The notes beneath the pieces were generated by a model. The model saw nothing but the letters and a program-made list of their open reading frames with translations, was not told the DNA's origin and did no database searches. This document shows positions 1 to 8,430 of a DNA stretch of 15,333 bases, one piece after another. A program made the position numbers and the translations under genes. The stretch spans positions 1 to 15,333 of the forward strand of contig JAJDEC010000181.1 of assembly GCA_029259995.1 (NCBI GenBank). Direction: 5' to 3'. How positions within the stretch are numbered: the stretch's first letter is position 1; every line of letters begins with the position of its first letter. The stretch is from Phycisphaerae bacterium (GTDB lineage: Bacteria > Planctomycetota > Phycisphaerae > UBA1845 > UTPLA1).

Positions 1-42
1 TAAGGCAAGCATGTATTCTCGCTCAATCACCGCATGCGCGGG

Positions 43-76
43 TGCCCCATCCTTTGCGAATGCAAAGGTTGGGGTA
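43..76 (-). terminator. Hairpin after the glycosyltransferase gene (probable terminator)
   Basis: A 15-bp near-perfect inverted repeat (43-57 with 62-76, loop GAAT at 58-61) has one mismatch and one possible G-U pair. It begins 14 bases beyond the stop of the minus-strand GT2 gene, so it would form at the 3' end of that transcript. No run of T follows it on the minus strand, so it is either a non-canonical terminator or a 3'-end stabilising hairpin. Confidence 0.5.
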
Positions 77-90
77 TCAAACGCAACACG

Positions 91-1149
91 TCACGATGAG
101 GCATCCCCACCCGCCGCCGACGTGTAAACCTCCCGCACCCGATAGATCTGCCGCCCCCGCCCGTCCTGATAAACTCGCACCAACAATTCAGCAATCAATC
201 CGAACATCACGCATTGAACCGTGAAGAACGCCAGCAGCGCGCTCAGCGACACCAGAATGTTCCGGTTCAGATTCAGACCTTCCGGCTGACCCAGATATCC
301 GTACTTCTGTCCGACCGCGACCCCGAGAATCAGCAAGGCGGCGCCGAATGTCATCATCCCGATGCGCCCGAAGAACAGCAGCGGCTTCGTCATGTACGTG
401 CCCAGAAACTTCACGATCACCAGATCGAGCAGCACGCGAATCGTTCGCGACAATCCGTACTTCGTCACGCCCCGCGTCCGCGGCCGATGATTCACGACGA
501 GTTCCGCGATGTTGGCCCCATGCCACGCCGCCAGGGCCGGCAGAAAGCGATGCAGATCGCTCGACAAACTCACATCCTCGATCACTTCCCGACGATACGC
601 CTTCAGCGTGCAGCCGAAATCGTGAATCGGAACATTCGTCACGCGGCTGATGATGGCATTCGCAATCTGCGACGGAATTCGCCGCGTGACCATCTTGTCC
701 TTGCGATCCTTCCGCCAGCCGCTCACGATGTCGTAGCGCGGCGTCCCGTTCAGCTTCTCCAGCAATCGCGGAATGTCATTCGGATCGTTCTGCATGTCCG
801 CATCGATCGGTATGATCACATCACCGCAACTGTGCTCGATCCCCGCCGCCATCGCCGCCGTCTGACCGAAGTTGCGCCGCAGCTCGATCACGATGACGCG
901 CTCGTCCGACTCCGCGATCGCCTTCAGCTTCTCAAGACTCGTATCGCGGCTGCCGTCGTCGACGTAGATGATCTCGTAGTCGATCTCGGCCGCCTGAAGC
1001 ACGCCAGAGAGTTCCGCGTGAAGATCGTCGAGGTTTTCTTCCTCGTTGTGCACGGGCGCGACGACGGATAGATCTCGACTCCGTCCCGTCTCCCGCGCAT
1101 GCGATTCCTGTCTGGCCGTCTTGTGGGGTACGTGCATCATCAGCGTCAT
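91..1149 (-). CDS. GT2 polyprenyl-phosphate glycosyltransferase (DPM1/GtrB/ArnC-like)
   Basis: Family 2 glycosyltransferase of the dolichyl/undecaprenyl-phosphate type. Such enzymes move a sugar from a nucleotide donor onto a polyprenyl phosphate on the cytoplasmic face of the membrane. Numbering from the chosen start (352 aa), the GT-A domain shows the opening motif APVHNEEENL near 31-40, DDGS at 64-67 and the metal/donor motif DADMQNDP at 116-123. FGCTLKAYRR near 178-187 is also typical of this subfamily. Two hydrophobic segments follow (about 256-280 and 297-325), as in GtrB/ArnC proteins. I chose ATG 1149 because the residues encoded upstream, up to an alternative ATG at 1290, do not resemble the family and would overlap the preceding gene; the Shine-Dalgarno site is weak. 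It is the last gene of a three-gene minus-strand set. The sugar cannot be read from sequence. Confidence 0.9.
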   Translation of the reverse strand: MTLMMHVPHKTARQESHARETGRSRDLSVVAPVHNEEENLDDLHAELSGVLQAAEIDYEIIYVDDGSRDTSLEKLKAIAESDERVIVIELRRNFGQTAAMAAGIEHSCGDVIIPIDADMQNDPNDIPRLLEKLNGTPRYDIVSGWRKDRKDKMVTRRIPSQIANAIISRVTNVPIHDFGCTLKAYRREVIEDVSLSSDLHRFLPALAAWHGANIAELVVNHRPRTRGVTKYGLSRTIRVLLDLVIVKFLGTYMTKPLLFFGRIGMMTFGAALLILGVAVGQKYGYLGQPEGLNLNRNILVSLSALLAFFTVQCVMFGLIAELLVRVYQDGRGRQIYRVREVYTSAAGGDASS

Positions 1150-1267
1150 TCGAATCAGACTCTCATTTTCGGGCGCAACCAGGGGCGACTTCCTGAAATG
1201 CCCCAGTGTATCGTATCGACTCTGGAACTTTGATTGTCGCGAACATGGGGAGATTCCGCCAGCATCG

Positions 1268-2341
1268 TCACACCGCGTTCGCTGCACCATTCGAATCGGC
1301 CAGCTTTGCCCGGGCCCAGCTTACGCCGGGCAGCAGGTACAAACCGCCCGCAAGAACGATTTCTCCTGCTGTCCAGATCGTTCGCAGAATCAACGAAATA
1401 CACACTGCCGTCGCGTGTTCGCCGAACCAATGCGTCAACAGGGAAATCACGATGAACTCTCGAACGCCGATGCCCGCCGGAACCGGCAGTACGAGAAATC
1501 CAGCCGCAGTCGCCAGGGCTGCCACGCCCGTCAGGAAGACCATCGCCTCCCACGAACCAACGTCCAGGCCGAACGCCGCCGCAGTCGCCCACAAACTCAG
1601 CCCGGAACCAAGCCACTCGAACAGCAACAATGGGGCGGATCGCAAGTAGCATCGATACCAGTCTCGAACCGGCAATTCGTCACCCTGCCGACGAAACGGA
1701 ATCGCGACCACCTTCGCAATCTGTCGAAATGGCCGCGGATGCACGACGATGTTCAGAATCAAGGCGATGCAGGCCGCGCCCGTCATGTTCATCACAAGAT
1801 CACGCCGCGTCGCCAAGAGCGCGACAAAACCGATCAACCCCGCCGCCGACATCGAAGTCAGCGTCTCATAGACCGTCGCGCCGCCGACGAGAAATCGCTT
1901 GCCCTTGGCATCCGGCAGCATGCCTGTTCGAACGACAACAACCAGCGCTTTTCCGGGAACGTACTTGCCGAGCGTTCCCACGAGATACGCCCGAATCGTC
2001 GAAAGGAATGGTGCATCAGCGCCAGACGCGCGAACGAGTCTGCGCCAGTAGAGCGCGAAACAAAGCTGCCCAAGCCAGAACGTCACGAGCGCGATGGCGA
2101 CCCAGGACCAGGCGAGTCCCTTTTCGAGCACCCGTGCGCCATCGTCCGCCCAATCCGTCGATAGTATTTGAACCTGCCACACGATCGCCGCGATCACGAC
2201 GGCAATCGTCGCCCATTTGACAATGCCGATAAGCCGCTTCCGCCCACGCGACGATTCCGCTTGCCCACTTTGCGAGAACGTCGAATCGTTGCCAGTTGAA
2301 CTGGGTTCGACGGTACCTGAGTTGTCTGCCGATTCTGTCAA
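1268..2341 (-). CDS. UPF0104 / lysylphosphatidylglycerol synthase TM-domain protein (flippase-like)
   Basis: Integral membrane protein of 357 aa, matching the stand-alone membrane domain found at the N terminus of MprF (LPG_synthase_TM, UPF0104/AglD-related). About 36 hydrophilic residues precede the first helix (about 37-57). Further hydrophobic segments lie near 78-98, 150-178, 186-200, 236-257, 264-286, 296-318 and 320-338. Family motifs are visible: LGKYVPGK at 124-131 and PAGIGVRE at 288-295. MprF's membrane domain flips lipids, and stand-alone members often sit beside glycosyltransferases, so moving a lipid-linked sugar is a reasonable inference here but not shown. The start is a TTG at 2341 with only a weak AGAG upstream; no better in-frame start lies between it and the first helix. 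It lies 94 bases downstream of the GT-C gene and 118 bases upstream of the GT2 gene start. Confidence 0.85.
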   Translation of the reverse strand: MTESADNSGTVEPSSTGNDSTFSQSGQAESSRGRKRLIGIVKWATIAVVIAAIVWQVQILSTDWADDGARVLEKGLAWSWVAIALVTFWLGQLCFALYWRRLVRASGADAPFLSTIRAYLVGTLGKYVPGKALVVVVRTGMLPDAKGKRFLVGGATVYETLTSMSAAGLIGFVALLATRRDLVMNMTGAACIALILNIVVHPRPFRQIAKVVAIPFRRQGDELPVRDWYRCYLRSAPLLLFEWLGSGLSLWATAAAFGLDVGSWEAMVFLTGVAALATAAGFLVLPVPAGIGVREFIVISLLTHWFGEHATAVCISLILRTIWTAGEIVLAGGLYLLPGVSWARAKLADSNGAANAV

Positions 2342-2435
2342 TGGATGTCACTCTGCCCGAACAGCAGGCAGCGCCCCTTTGTTGGATTCGATGATCCGAA
2401 CGAACGACTGCCGACGACTGCCGCGTCTGCACGCC

Positions 2436-4478
2436 TCATTCGACGACGCCCATGGAAAACGATGTCGCCGATCGTGACTCAATCGCATTGACAAGTTGCA
2501 TCGGCGCCTCCGACAAAATGGGTCGATACATCACCAACGGCGGATCGATCTCCGGCTCCGCAAACGGCGGCGATTGGTTTCCAAATAGAACCGTCTGATG
2601 CCGCTCCGGCCCCAGCCGGCTCTGTATCCACAAGTGCGTCGTCGGCATGTCGACGCCCAATTCAGTCGCCAATCCGGGTGCCTCTTGCAGAAACAACTGA
2701 TAATGCTCGCGCGTCGCCACGAACAACGCGAGATTGTCGCCTCGCAGTTTTTCGATCATCTTTGTCGCCACGAGACGGACTTCCGTCTCATAGTTGCGAT
2801 GATAGTCCTGCAACTCCAGCAGCTTCAACTGATCAATCACGCGCGGAAATCGAACATCGCTGTGCCACGTGATTGTCGGATTCTGCTGCGCGACTTGATA
2901 CATGTGTTGCTCGTAGGCGGGATTCCTGCCCACAAGTTCACGCAGCTGCGTCGAAAAACTGATATCGCCGCGCTGCGCCCGAAACACGGGCATGAACGTC
3001 GACCAGCCCCAGAACCAGCAAAGCCAGATCGTGGCGACAAGGACGGCAAATGACCGATTGCGCTGGTCGCGCGCAAAACACACCGCGGCCAACGTGCCGC
3101 CCACGCCGGCGAAGACACACAATCCGATGTACGGAATTCGCAAATCGCTCCATTCAAACGTGTCCCGAGGTCCCGTGAAATCCTCCGCGAATTTCATCGC
3201 CCCGATCACGCCGCCAACGGAAACCAGGATCGCCACAAGCGCCGCCAGCACCCAGGCCCCCTTGCGATTGCTGGGGCGATTCGGATCAAAGAACCACGAC
3301 AACTCGATTCCGAGAAGGACGAAGAGCGGCGGCATCGCAGGTAGGAAGTACCGCGCCTCTTTTCCCGTCGAGATCGTGAAGAAAATCAAAAGGCTGATGA
3401 ACCAGATCGCCATGAATTTGCGACCGTCGCTGTTGACGCTCGGATCATGCTTGAACGCCCGCGTGAACGCCGCCGGCAGCGACATCATGTACGGCAGCGT
3501 AAAGACGAACGCCAACCCGACATAGAACGCATAGAAAAACCACTGCTTGTTCGCTTCGACGTTCGGCAACTCCCCCGTCATTCGATCGATGTACTCGACG
3601 CGCCACTTCGCCCACGCCAACGCCCAGTTGCCGTCCATTCTCCATTCCACGACGGCATACACCCACGGCGCCAAAGGTAACACAAACAACACCAGCCCAA
3701 CGAGATGCCATGGATTCTTCAGCGCCTGCCATCGTTTCTGAAACACGAGCGAACAGATCGCCGGGATGCCGACCGTCGCCAGCGGCATCGGCATCTTGTA
3801 AAGCATGCACAATCCCGCCGCCAGGTATGCCAGCAGAATAAAGATATTCCGTTTCCAGCCCGGTCCCTCCGCCGCCAATCCGACCCACAGAGCCGCCAAG
3901 GCTAGCGTACTGAAGAACGTCATCCCGAGATCCGCAGCCCCCCGCCCCGTCCAATACAGGATCATGGCGCTTGACGCCGTCGCAAACCCCGCAAAGATCG
4001 CGGCGCGATCCCCCGCGATCCGCCGAGTCATCCAGAAAATGACGCCGACAAGTCCGACGGCCGCCAGTGAGTTCGGAATTCTCGCCGCGACTTCATCAAC
4101 AGGGACGCCGCGCAGGAAACTCACGCCCATCACGGCCCAATACGGCCCCGGCGATTTCTGCAGACGCTCCTCGCCGCTGAAATACGGCATGACCCACTCG
4201 CCACGCTCCTGCATCTCCCGCGCCGTTTGCGCCACCCAGCAATCCGTCCCCTCAAAGACGGCCCCGCCGCTCAAGTCATGCAGTGACACGAGAAGCGTCC
4301 AACCTATCAAAGCAATCAACCACGCCGTCGATGAACGATCCACGGCCGCCGGTCGAGTCGACATCGGCGCTTCCGCAAATTCGGCTTCGCGGCCTCCCAC
4401 ACCCGATGCAGGGATCTTCGATGGACCCGCAGGCGCAGAATCCGGCGCAGGTGCAGTCGATTCACTGGTCTGGGTCAA
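2436..4478 (-). CDS. GT-C glycosyltransferase, ArnT/PMT-like
   Basis: Large polytopic membrane protein (680 aa from the chosen start) of the protein O-mannosyltransferase/ArnT superfamily. These enzymes transfer a sugar from a polyprenyl-phosphate donor to an acceptor outside the cytoplasm. After a Pro/Ala/Ser-rich N-terminal tail of about 45 residues comes the first helix. The first outer loop carries the conserved acidic signature EGTDCW (76-81), and RLQKSPGPYW (105-114) corresponds to the family's KPP-x-YW region. About ten more hydrophobic helices follow, then a soluble C-terminal part of roughly 180 residues. The start is a TTG at 4478, preceded by an AAGGAAGG site (4486-4493) with 7-base spacing. 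An in-frame ATG at 4556 has no ribosome site and would add 26 atypical residues. It is first in the minus-strand cassette. Acceptor (lipid, protein or polymer) and sugar are unknown. Confidence 0.88.
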   Translation of the reverse strand: MTQTSESTAPAPDSAPAGPSKIPASGVGGREAEFAEAPMSTRPAAVDRSSTAWLIALIGWTLLVSLHDLSGGAVFEGTDCWVAQTAREMQERGEWVMPYFSGEERLQKSPGPYWAVMGVSFLRGVPVDEVAARIPNSLAAVGLVGVIFWMTRRIAGDRAAIFAGFATASSAMILYWTGRGAADLGMTFFSTLALAALWVGLAAEGPGWKRNIFILLAYLAAGLCMLYKMPMPLATVGIPAICSLVFQKRWQALKNPWHLVGLVLFVLPLAPWVYAVVEWRMDGNWALAWAKWRVEYIDRMTGELPNVEANKQWFFYAFYVGLAFVFTLPYMMSLPAAFTRAFKHDPSVNSDGRKFMAIWFISLLIFFTISTGKEARYFLPAMPPLFVLLGIELSWFFDPNRPSNRKGAWVLAALVAILVSVGGVIGAMKFAEDFTGPRDTFEWSDLRIPYIGLCVFAGVGGTLAAVCFARDQRNRSFAVLVATIWLCWFWGWSTFMPVFRAQRGDISFSTQLRELVGRNPAYEQHMYQVAQQNPTITWHSDVRFPRVIDQLKLLELQDYHRNYETEVRLVATKMIEKLRGDNLALFVATREHYQLFLQEAPGLATELGVDMPTTHLWIQSRLGPERHQTVLFGNQSPPFAEPEIDPPLVMYRPILSEAPMQLVNAIESRSATSFSMGVVE

Positions 4479-4808
4479 AATGCTACCTTCCTTGTCATTC
4501 GCCGATCGTCGGATCGATATCCCGGTTACAAGTGGTCGAGAATCTCTGTCGCGCATCGCAACAAAGGCCCCGACGTGAAGATAACCCGGACGGAACGATC
4601 TCGCGAGTATGCCATCCTCTGCGGCGGTTCACCGGGCCTGTTGTTCAATCTGCGTGTCGTTCGCACCCAATCACAACGCAACGCAGACAGCGCATGCCGA
4701 CGCGGCGCCTTCCGGACCTGTCGACTTGGACCGATTTCGCGCATATCACGAACCGGCCGGAATTGCAGCATTTGACCCGAATCATGGCTCCCTTCACGCT
4801 ATTATCGA
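4479..4808. other. Divergent intergenic region
   Basis: These 330 bases separate the minus-strand glycosylation genes from the plus-strand DUF4003-like gene, so promoters for both directions should lie here. Apart from the ribosome site at 4486-4493, I see no repeat, hairpin or convincing -35/-10 pair. A TATTAT lies directly before the ATG at 4809, but the nearest TTGACC is 22 bases from it, too far for a standard sigma-70 promoter. Short open frames inside show no protein-like features. Confidence 0.5.
4486..4493 (-). promoter_or_regulatory. Ribosome binding site selecting a TTG start
   Basis: The minus strand reads AAGGAAGG, then 7 bases, then TTG at 4478. It is one of the best Shine-Dalgarno sites in the window and decides the start of the GT-C glycosyltransferase against the ATG at 4556. 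Confidence 0.75.
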
Positions 4809-5798
4809 ATGAGCATTCGTGTCCCGGAAAACCCGCTCCATCGATATCGAGATATCTTCAACGCACTCAACAGCAAGCGGCGTTGGTTCGAGTCCGCGAC
4901 CTACTTGCGCTTTGCGGCGATCGCCGCATTGAGTTGCGAAGCATCGCCGACGGAGACGGCCCGCGACATCCGCGAAGCGGCGGATGAACTCAAGAAACTC
5001 GCGGGTTGGTTTGGCGATTTGCGAAGCGAACTCCGTTTCGTCGTGGCGACGATCCTGAAACTTCGTCACGATGAGCCCGCCGCGTTCTATTCCGAAGTGG
5101 AGCGCGTCAGAAAAAAATTCCGCGAAATCGGCGTCCGCCGAGACGCCGCCTATGAAATGCTGGCAATCCTCGTCATGCGATCCGGGCTGAACCGGGCCCC
5201 CATTCCCGATTCACTCGTGCAGCGCGTCAAGGACATGTACGACGAGATGAAGCAATATCACAAGTGGTTGACGGGCGCCGCCCACATTCCCGCCTGCGCC
5301 GTACTCGCCATGCGCGATGAACCCGTGGGGCGGATGGCGCAGCAGATCGAACAAATCCATCAGGGCCTGCACAAAGAGGGAATGTCCAGATCTGCCGAAC
5401 TCCAATCCAGCGCGAGTCTCCTCTTTCTCTCCGAAGGCCGCGCGGAATTGGCCGTCGGACGTGCTGGCGAACTGATTCGGCAGTTCAAAGCAAGAGGACA
5501 GTCGATTCGTCGCCCGGAGTACGACGACGTAGCGATACTGGCATTCCTGCTGAATGAACCCGATGAAATTGTTCATCGCGTCCTCGACTATCGCGACCAG
5601 GTCCGTGAATACAAACCGCGCCCTGACAAGCGAATGGCGTTCAGCATCGGCGCCAACATCGCCATGCTCGAATTTGTCAAGCTGGATGCTGAATTGCTCT
5701 CCATCAGCCAGATCAAGCTCATCATCGACATTCAGTCAGTCATCGCCGCGCAACGTGCCCAGGCGGCAATCATCATTGCGACGGCGGCCGGCACCTGA
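4809..5798 (+). CDS. DUF4003-like protein of unknown function
   Basis: Soluble, helix-rich protein of 329 aa with no signal peptide. Overall length and the order of motifs fit DUF4003 as I remember it: the LRSELRFVVATIL stretch at 71-83, VRRDAAYEMLAILVM at 109-123, the MYDEMKQYHKWLTG block at 143-156 followed by a hydrophobic AVLAM, a central SSASLLFLSEG at 200-210, and an Ala/Gln-rich hydrophobic C terminus (about 305-329). The family has no established biochemical role that I know of. No catalytic motif is visible. There is no Shine-Dalgarno site before the ATG. No obvious partner is encoded within 200 bases. The family assignment comes from recall of motif order and would be settled by an HMM search. 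Confidence 0.65.
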   Translation: MSIRVPENPLHRYRDIFNALNSKRRWFESATYLRFAAIAALSCEASPTETARDIREAADELKKLAGWFGDLRSELRFVVATILKLRHDEPAAFYSEVERVRKKFREIGVRRDAAYEMLAILVMRSGLNRAPIPDSLVQRVKDMYDEMKQYHKWLTGAAHIPACAVLAMRDEPVGRMAQQIEQIHQGLHKEGMSRSAELQSSASLLFLSEGRAELAVGRAGELIRQFKARGQSIRRPEYDDVAILAFLLNEPDEIVHRVLDYRDQVREYKPRPDKRMAFSIGANIAMLEFVKLDAELLSISQIKLIIDIQSVIAAQRAQAAIIIATAAGT

Positions 5799-5812
5799 AT
5801 CGAATACCGTAG

Positions 5813-5834
5813 CGGCCCCGCTCTGTGGGGGCCG
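5813..5834 (+). terminator. GC-rich hairpin after the DUF4003-like gene
   Basis: A perfect 7-bp inverted repeat, CGGCCCC (5813-5819) with GGGGCCG (5828-5834), encloses an 8-base loop 14 bases after the stop codon. There is no T-run downstream, so terminator function is only suggested by position. Confidence 0.35.
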
Positions 5835-6018
5835 ACGTGGCAGATGACCAACACACACGCGGCGTCTTGATAATGCAGTGCCACACTTCCTGATCCCAAT
5901 AAAGTCCCAACGCATCGATGACGCCTTGCAACGCCGACGAACAGCCAGTAGCGTTGAAACTGGCCGGACGAGACGCCGCATCCGAATCGGTCCGACCGCA
6001 TGGCGACACTGCCGAAAC

Positions 6019-6022
6019 GAGG
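6019..6022 (+). promoter_or_regulatory. Ribosome binding site (GAGG) before a TTG start
   Basis: GAGG is followed by 6 bases and then TTG at 6029. The TTG puts the N terminus directly ahead of the first membrane helix, which supports this start over the ATG at 5918. Confidence 0.5.
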
Positions 6023-6028
6023 TCGACA

Positions 6029-6667
6029 TTGGCTGCTCGGCGCTACATCCTCATCATTGCCGTCATCGGCCTTGCCTTGATCGGCAAGGGATTCAGCGAT
6101 TGCCGCATGCGAGACTGGACCGAGGACACACCGCAACGACTGACGGCGGCCGAAGCAATCGCCAATGGCCCGGGCCGTAACGTGCACGTCGAAATCTCTG
6201 ACTTCATGCTCAGCCACGAATACGTCATCGTCACAATCGACGACGACGACACGATGTGGATTCCCGTTACGACAGCGGAACAGGCCGCCCAGTATGTGAA
6301 GAACGAAATGGCGCGAATCGGCACGGATGACGTAAATGAAATCCAGTTCGACTACCGGCCCCTGTACTTCTCGATCATCGTCAGGATTCCCGATGGCAAC
6401 GAGGAGGATCTGGAGGATGTGTACAACCGGGAGTTACTCCACGGATTCCTGATCACGTCGACGCAGTCCATCGGCGCCCCCGCATCAAAACAACTCAAGA
6501 AGGCCTATCCGAGCCTGAACATGAAGAACCTGTGGGTCCTCGAACTCGATCGAACGCCGTCCGGTTACATCAAGATCGTCATGTATTTCCTTTGCGGACT
6601 TGCCATCATCGGCGTCGCGGCGTACTTGGGCCTGCGACACGGAGAAAAGACAGGGCTTGACCAATAG
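6029..6667 (+). CDS. Unrecognised protein with two membrane helices
   Basis: I do not recognise a family. From the TTG at 6029 the protein is 212 aa. One hydrophobic helix lies right after the start (about 6-23) and another near the C terminus (about 181-202). They enclose a domain of about 155 residues rich in acidic residues, including a run of four Asp at 71-74 and alternating hydrophobic stretches suggesting beta-strands (52-58, 65-70, 113-120). If both helices span the membrane, the middle domain and the two tails lie on opposite sides. I chose TTG 6029 because GAGG (6019-6022) lies 6 bases before it and the helix starts at once. An in-frame ATG at 5918 would add 37 residues that look non-coding and has no ribosome site. 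The preceding gene ends 230 bases upstream. Confidence 0.7.
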   Translation: MAARRYILIIAVIGLALIGKGFSDCRMRDWTEDTPQRLTAAEAIANGPGRNVHVEISDFMLSHEYVIVTIDDDDTMWIPVTTAEQAAQYVKNEMARIGTDDVNEIQFDYRPLYFSIIVRIPDGNEEDLEDVYNRELLHGFLITSTQSIGAPASKQLKKAYPSLNMKNLWVLELDRTPSGYIKIVMYFLCGLAIIGVAAYLGLRHGEKTGLDQ

Positions 6668-6711
6668 ACGTGCGGACAAACCTGAAGCCCGAGTATCCAT
6701 ACGCGGCGAAT

Positions 6712-6730
6712 GCGCACCGTAATCGTGCGC
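6712..6730 (+). other. Small inverted repeat between genes
   Basis: GCGCAC (6712-6717) and GTGCGC (6725-6730) form a 6-bp perfect stem with a 7-base loop, followed by TTT. It lies 45 bases after the stop of the two-helix protein and could be a weak terminator. The rest of the 273-base gap before the transporter shows nothing I can name. Confidence 0.25.
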
Positions 6731-6940
6731 TTTGCATCGATGACTCACATCAACAAGTTTGCCGCGTCCTCAAGTAAGTCGGCGAACGACTGCGGAATCG
6801 GCCGATGATTAACGCGCCATCAGCATCGACATTCATTGTGCATAAGCCTATCCTCTTATCGTAAACGCCGAATGAGCTTCGTCCGGCGTTCGCGGGTGCA
6901 GCGCATTCGCGCAGGCCCCGCAGGCAGTGGAAGAACCAAC

Positions 6941-8302
6941 ATGGGGTGCAGCGTGCGCGCGGATTCTCGGTTAATGAATCGTTGGAATGTTGTACTCGGC
7001 GCCGTTCTGATCCAATCGTGCCTCGGTGCAATCTACGCATGGTCTGTGTTCACACCCTCCCTGGAGGCTGCGGGCTGGACGAAGGCGAGAACGCAATGCG
7101 TCTTCGCCGCCGGTCTCTTCTGCTTCGCCGTCGCCATGGTGTTCGCCGGACGGATGCTGCCGCGTTGGGGGCCGCGCAAGCTCGCAGCCCTTGGCGGCGT
7201 TATCCTCGGGACCGGATATATCGCGGCAGGGGCATTCGGCGGCGAAAGCTATGCGGCCAACCTGCTTTTCCTCGGATTCTTCGGAGGGATCGGCATCGGC
7301 ATGGCCTATGTTGTTCCGATTGCCGTCGGCATGCGATGGTTCCCGGATCGAAAGGGCCTGATTACCGGCTTCGCTGTCGCGGGGTTCGGATTCGGTGCGC
7401 TCCTGTGGGTCAAGCTCGCCGGGGCCTGGGGGCATTTGATCGACCGCTGGGGGCTGGGGACGACCTTCGTCGTATATGGCGCGCTGTTCTTGCTCATTAT
7501 TGTCATCGGCAGCGTCTGGATGGTATTTCCGCCGGACAACTGGAAGCCCCGCGGCCATACGTCTCCGGCCGCCGATTCGATCGGCCGCGCGTCGAGTGGC
7601 ACGATCGAATTCACGACCCGGGAAATGCTCCAATCACCGCAATTCTACATGATCTTCCTCACGTTCATGTTCGGTGCCAGCGCCGGGCTGATGTGTATCG
7701 GCCTGATGAAACAATTCCCCAAAGCGGCGCTTGAGGCGAACGGCATGACGCCGGCACAGGCGAGTGCAACCGCGGGTACGGCGATCGCTGTGTTCTTCAG
7801 TATCGCCAACGGCTTCGGTCGAATCGCATGGGGCGCGATGTCGGATCGATTGGGACGACGTCGCTCTCTGGTCGTCATGACAGCAGTGCAGGGAGTCGTC
7901 GTCATTCTGTTTCAGTGGATGGCCGGCTCGGCGGGAACTCTCTATGTCGCATCCGCACTGATTGGATTCAACTTCGGCGGCAATTTCGCGCTGTTCCCCT
8001 ACATGACGGCAGACACGTTCGGAACGCGAAGCGTCGGCCAGAATTACCCGTGGGTGTTTCTGGCCTACGGAACCGGCGGTATCCTCGGTCCGATCATGGG
8101 AGGATGGCTCGGCGATATGCAGAACTTCTCGCTGGCCTTCTCGCTTTGCGGCGGCTTGTGCCTGGTCGCTGCATTTGTCATTTCAAGAGTCCGACCCGCG
8201 AAGAAGCGAGTGTCGCTGGATCGACAATTCGAACCGCAAGGGGAAATCCCGTGCCCGGTCGATGCCGCTGAGCCGGTACTCGCGGGCGAGAGTCGCGATT
8301 AA
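6941..8302 (+). CDS. Major facilitator transporter, OFA (oxalate/formate antiporter-like) family
   Basis: Twelve-helix secondary transporter of 453 aa. The N-terminal phrase NRWNVVLGAVLIQSCLGAIYAWSVF (13-37) is characteristic of the OFA family. Other family features are GRMLPRWGPRK at 70-80 (loop 2-3 signature), MRWFPDRKGLITG at 131-143, WGAMSDRLGRR at 297-307 (the second copy of the loop signature) and FNFGGNFALFP at 343-353. A hydrophilic loop of about 45 residues between helices 6 and 7 (about 196-235) divides the two halves. Known members exchange oxalate/formate or carry other small organic acids, but most are uncharacterised, so the substrate here is open. ATG 6941 has GGAAG (6929-6933) with 7-base spacing. 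ATG 6974 is a possible shorter start, while an in-frame ATG at 6836 adds 35 basic residues that do not fit. No metabolic partner enzyme is adjacent. Confidence 0.88.
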   Translation: MGCSVRADSRLMNRWNVVLGAVLIQSCLGAIYAWSVFTPSLEAAGWTKARTQCVFAAGLFCFAVAMVFAGRMLPRWGPRKLAALGGVILGTGYIAAGAFGGESYAANLLFLGFFGGIGIGMAYVVPIAVGMRWFPDRKGLITGFAVAGFGFGALLWVKLAGAWGHLIDRWGLGTTFVVYGALFLLIIVIGSVWMVFPPDNWKPRGHTSPAADSIGRASSGTIEFTTREMLQSPQFYMIFLTFMFGASAGLMCIGLMKQFPKAALEANGMTPAQASATAGTAIAVFFSIANGFGRIAWGAMSDRLGRRRSLVVMTAVQGVVVILFQWMAGSAGTLYVASALIGFNFGGNFALFPYMTADTFGTRSVGQNYPWVFLAYGTGGILGPIMGGWLGDMQNFSLAFSLCGGLCLVAAFVISRVRPAKKRVSLDRQFEPQGEIPCPVDAAEPVLAGESRD

Positions 8303-8366
8303 GGTGCCGCCGCACCCTGTTGTCGTTGCGCAAGGACGTACCCCAATTGGCGCATCGCAATCACGG

Positions 8367-8395
8367 TTCCCTTGTGGCGCCCGACGCGCTATCAT
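8367..8395 (+). promoter_or_regulatory. Possible promoter for the MutS2-like gene
   Basis: TTCCCT (8367-8372), a 17-base spacer and TATCAT (8390-8395) give a -35/-10 arrangement 35 bases ahead of the start at 8431. The -35 element is poor, so this is a weak prediction. Confidence 0.22.
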
Positions 8396-8430
8396 GCGCG
8401 GCTTTCGCCAATCCTGGCCGATCGCCGCAA

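Noticed and set aside
1150..1290. N-terminal extension of the GT2 protein from ATG 1290
   Set aside because: It would overlap the preceding gene by 23 bases and adds 47 residues with no similarity to the family's N terminus.
1046..2164. Plus-strand 372-aa frame opposite the flippase-like gene
   Set aside because: No domain features; antisense to a membrane protein with clear family motifs.
4526..4771. Small minus-strand gene (81 aa) upstream of the GT-C gene
   Set aside because: No ribosome site, basic low-complexity translation, and it overlaps the start region of the GT-C gene.
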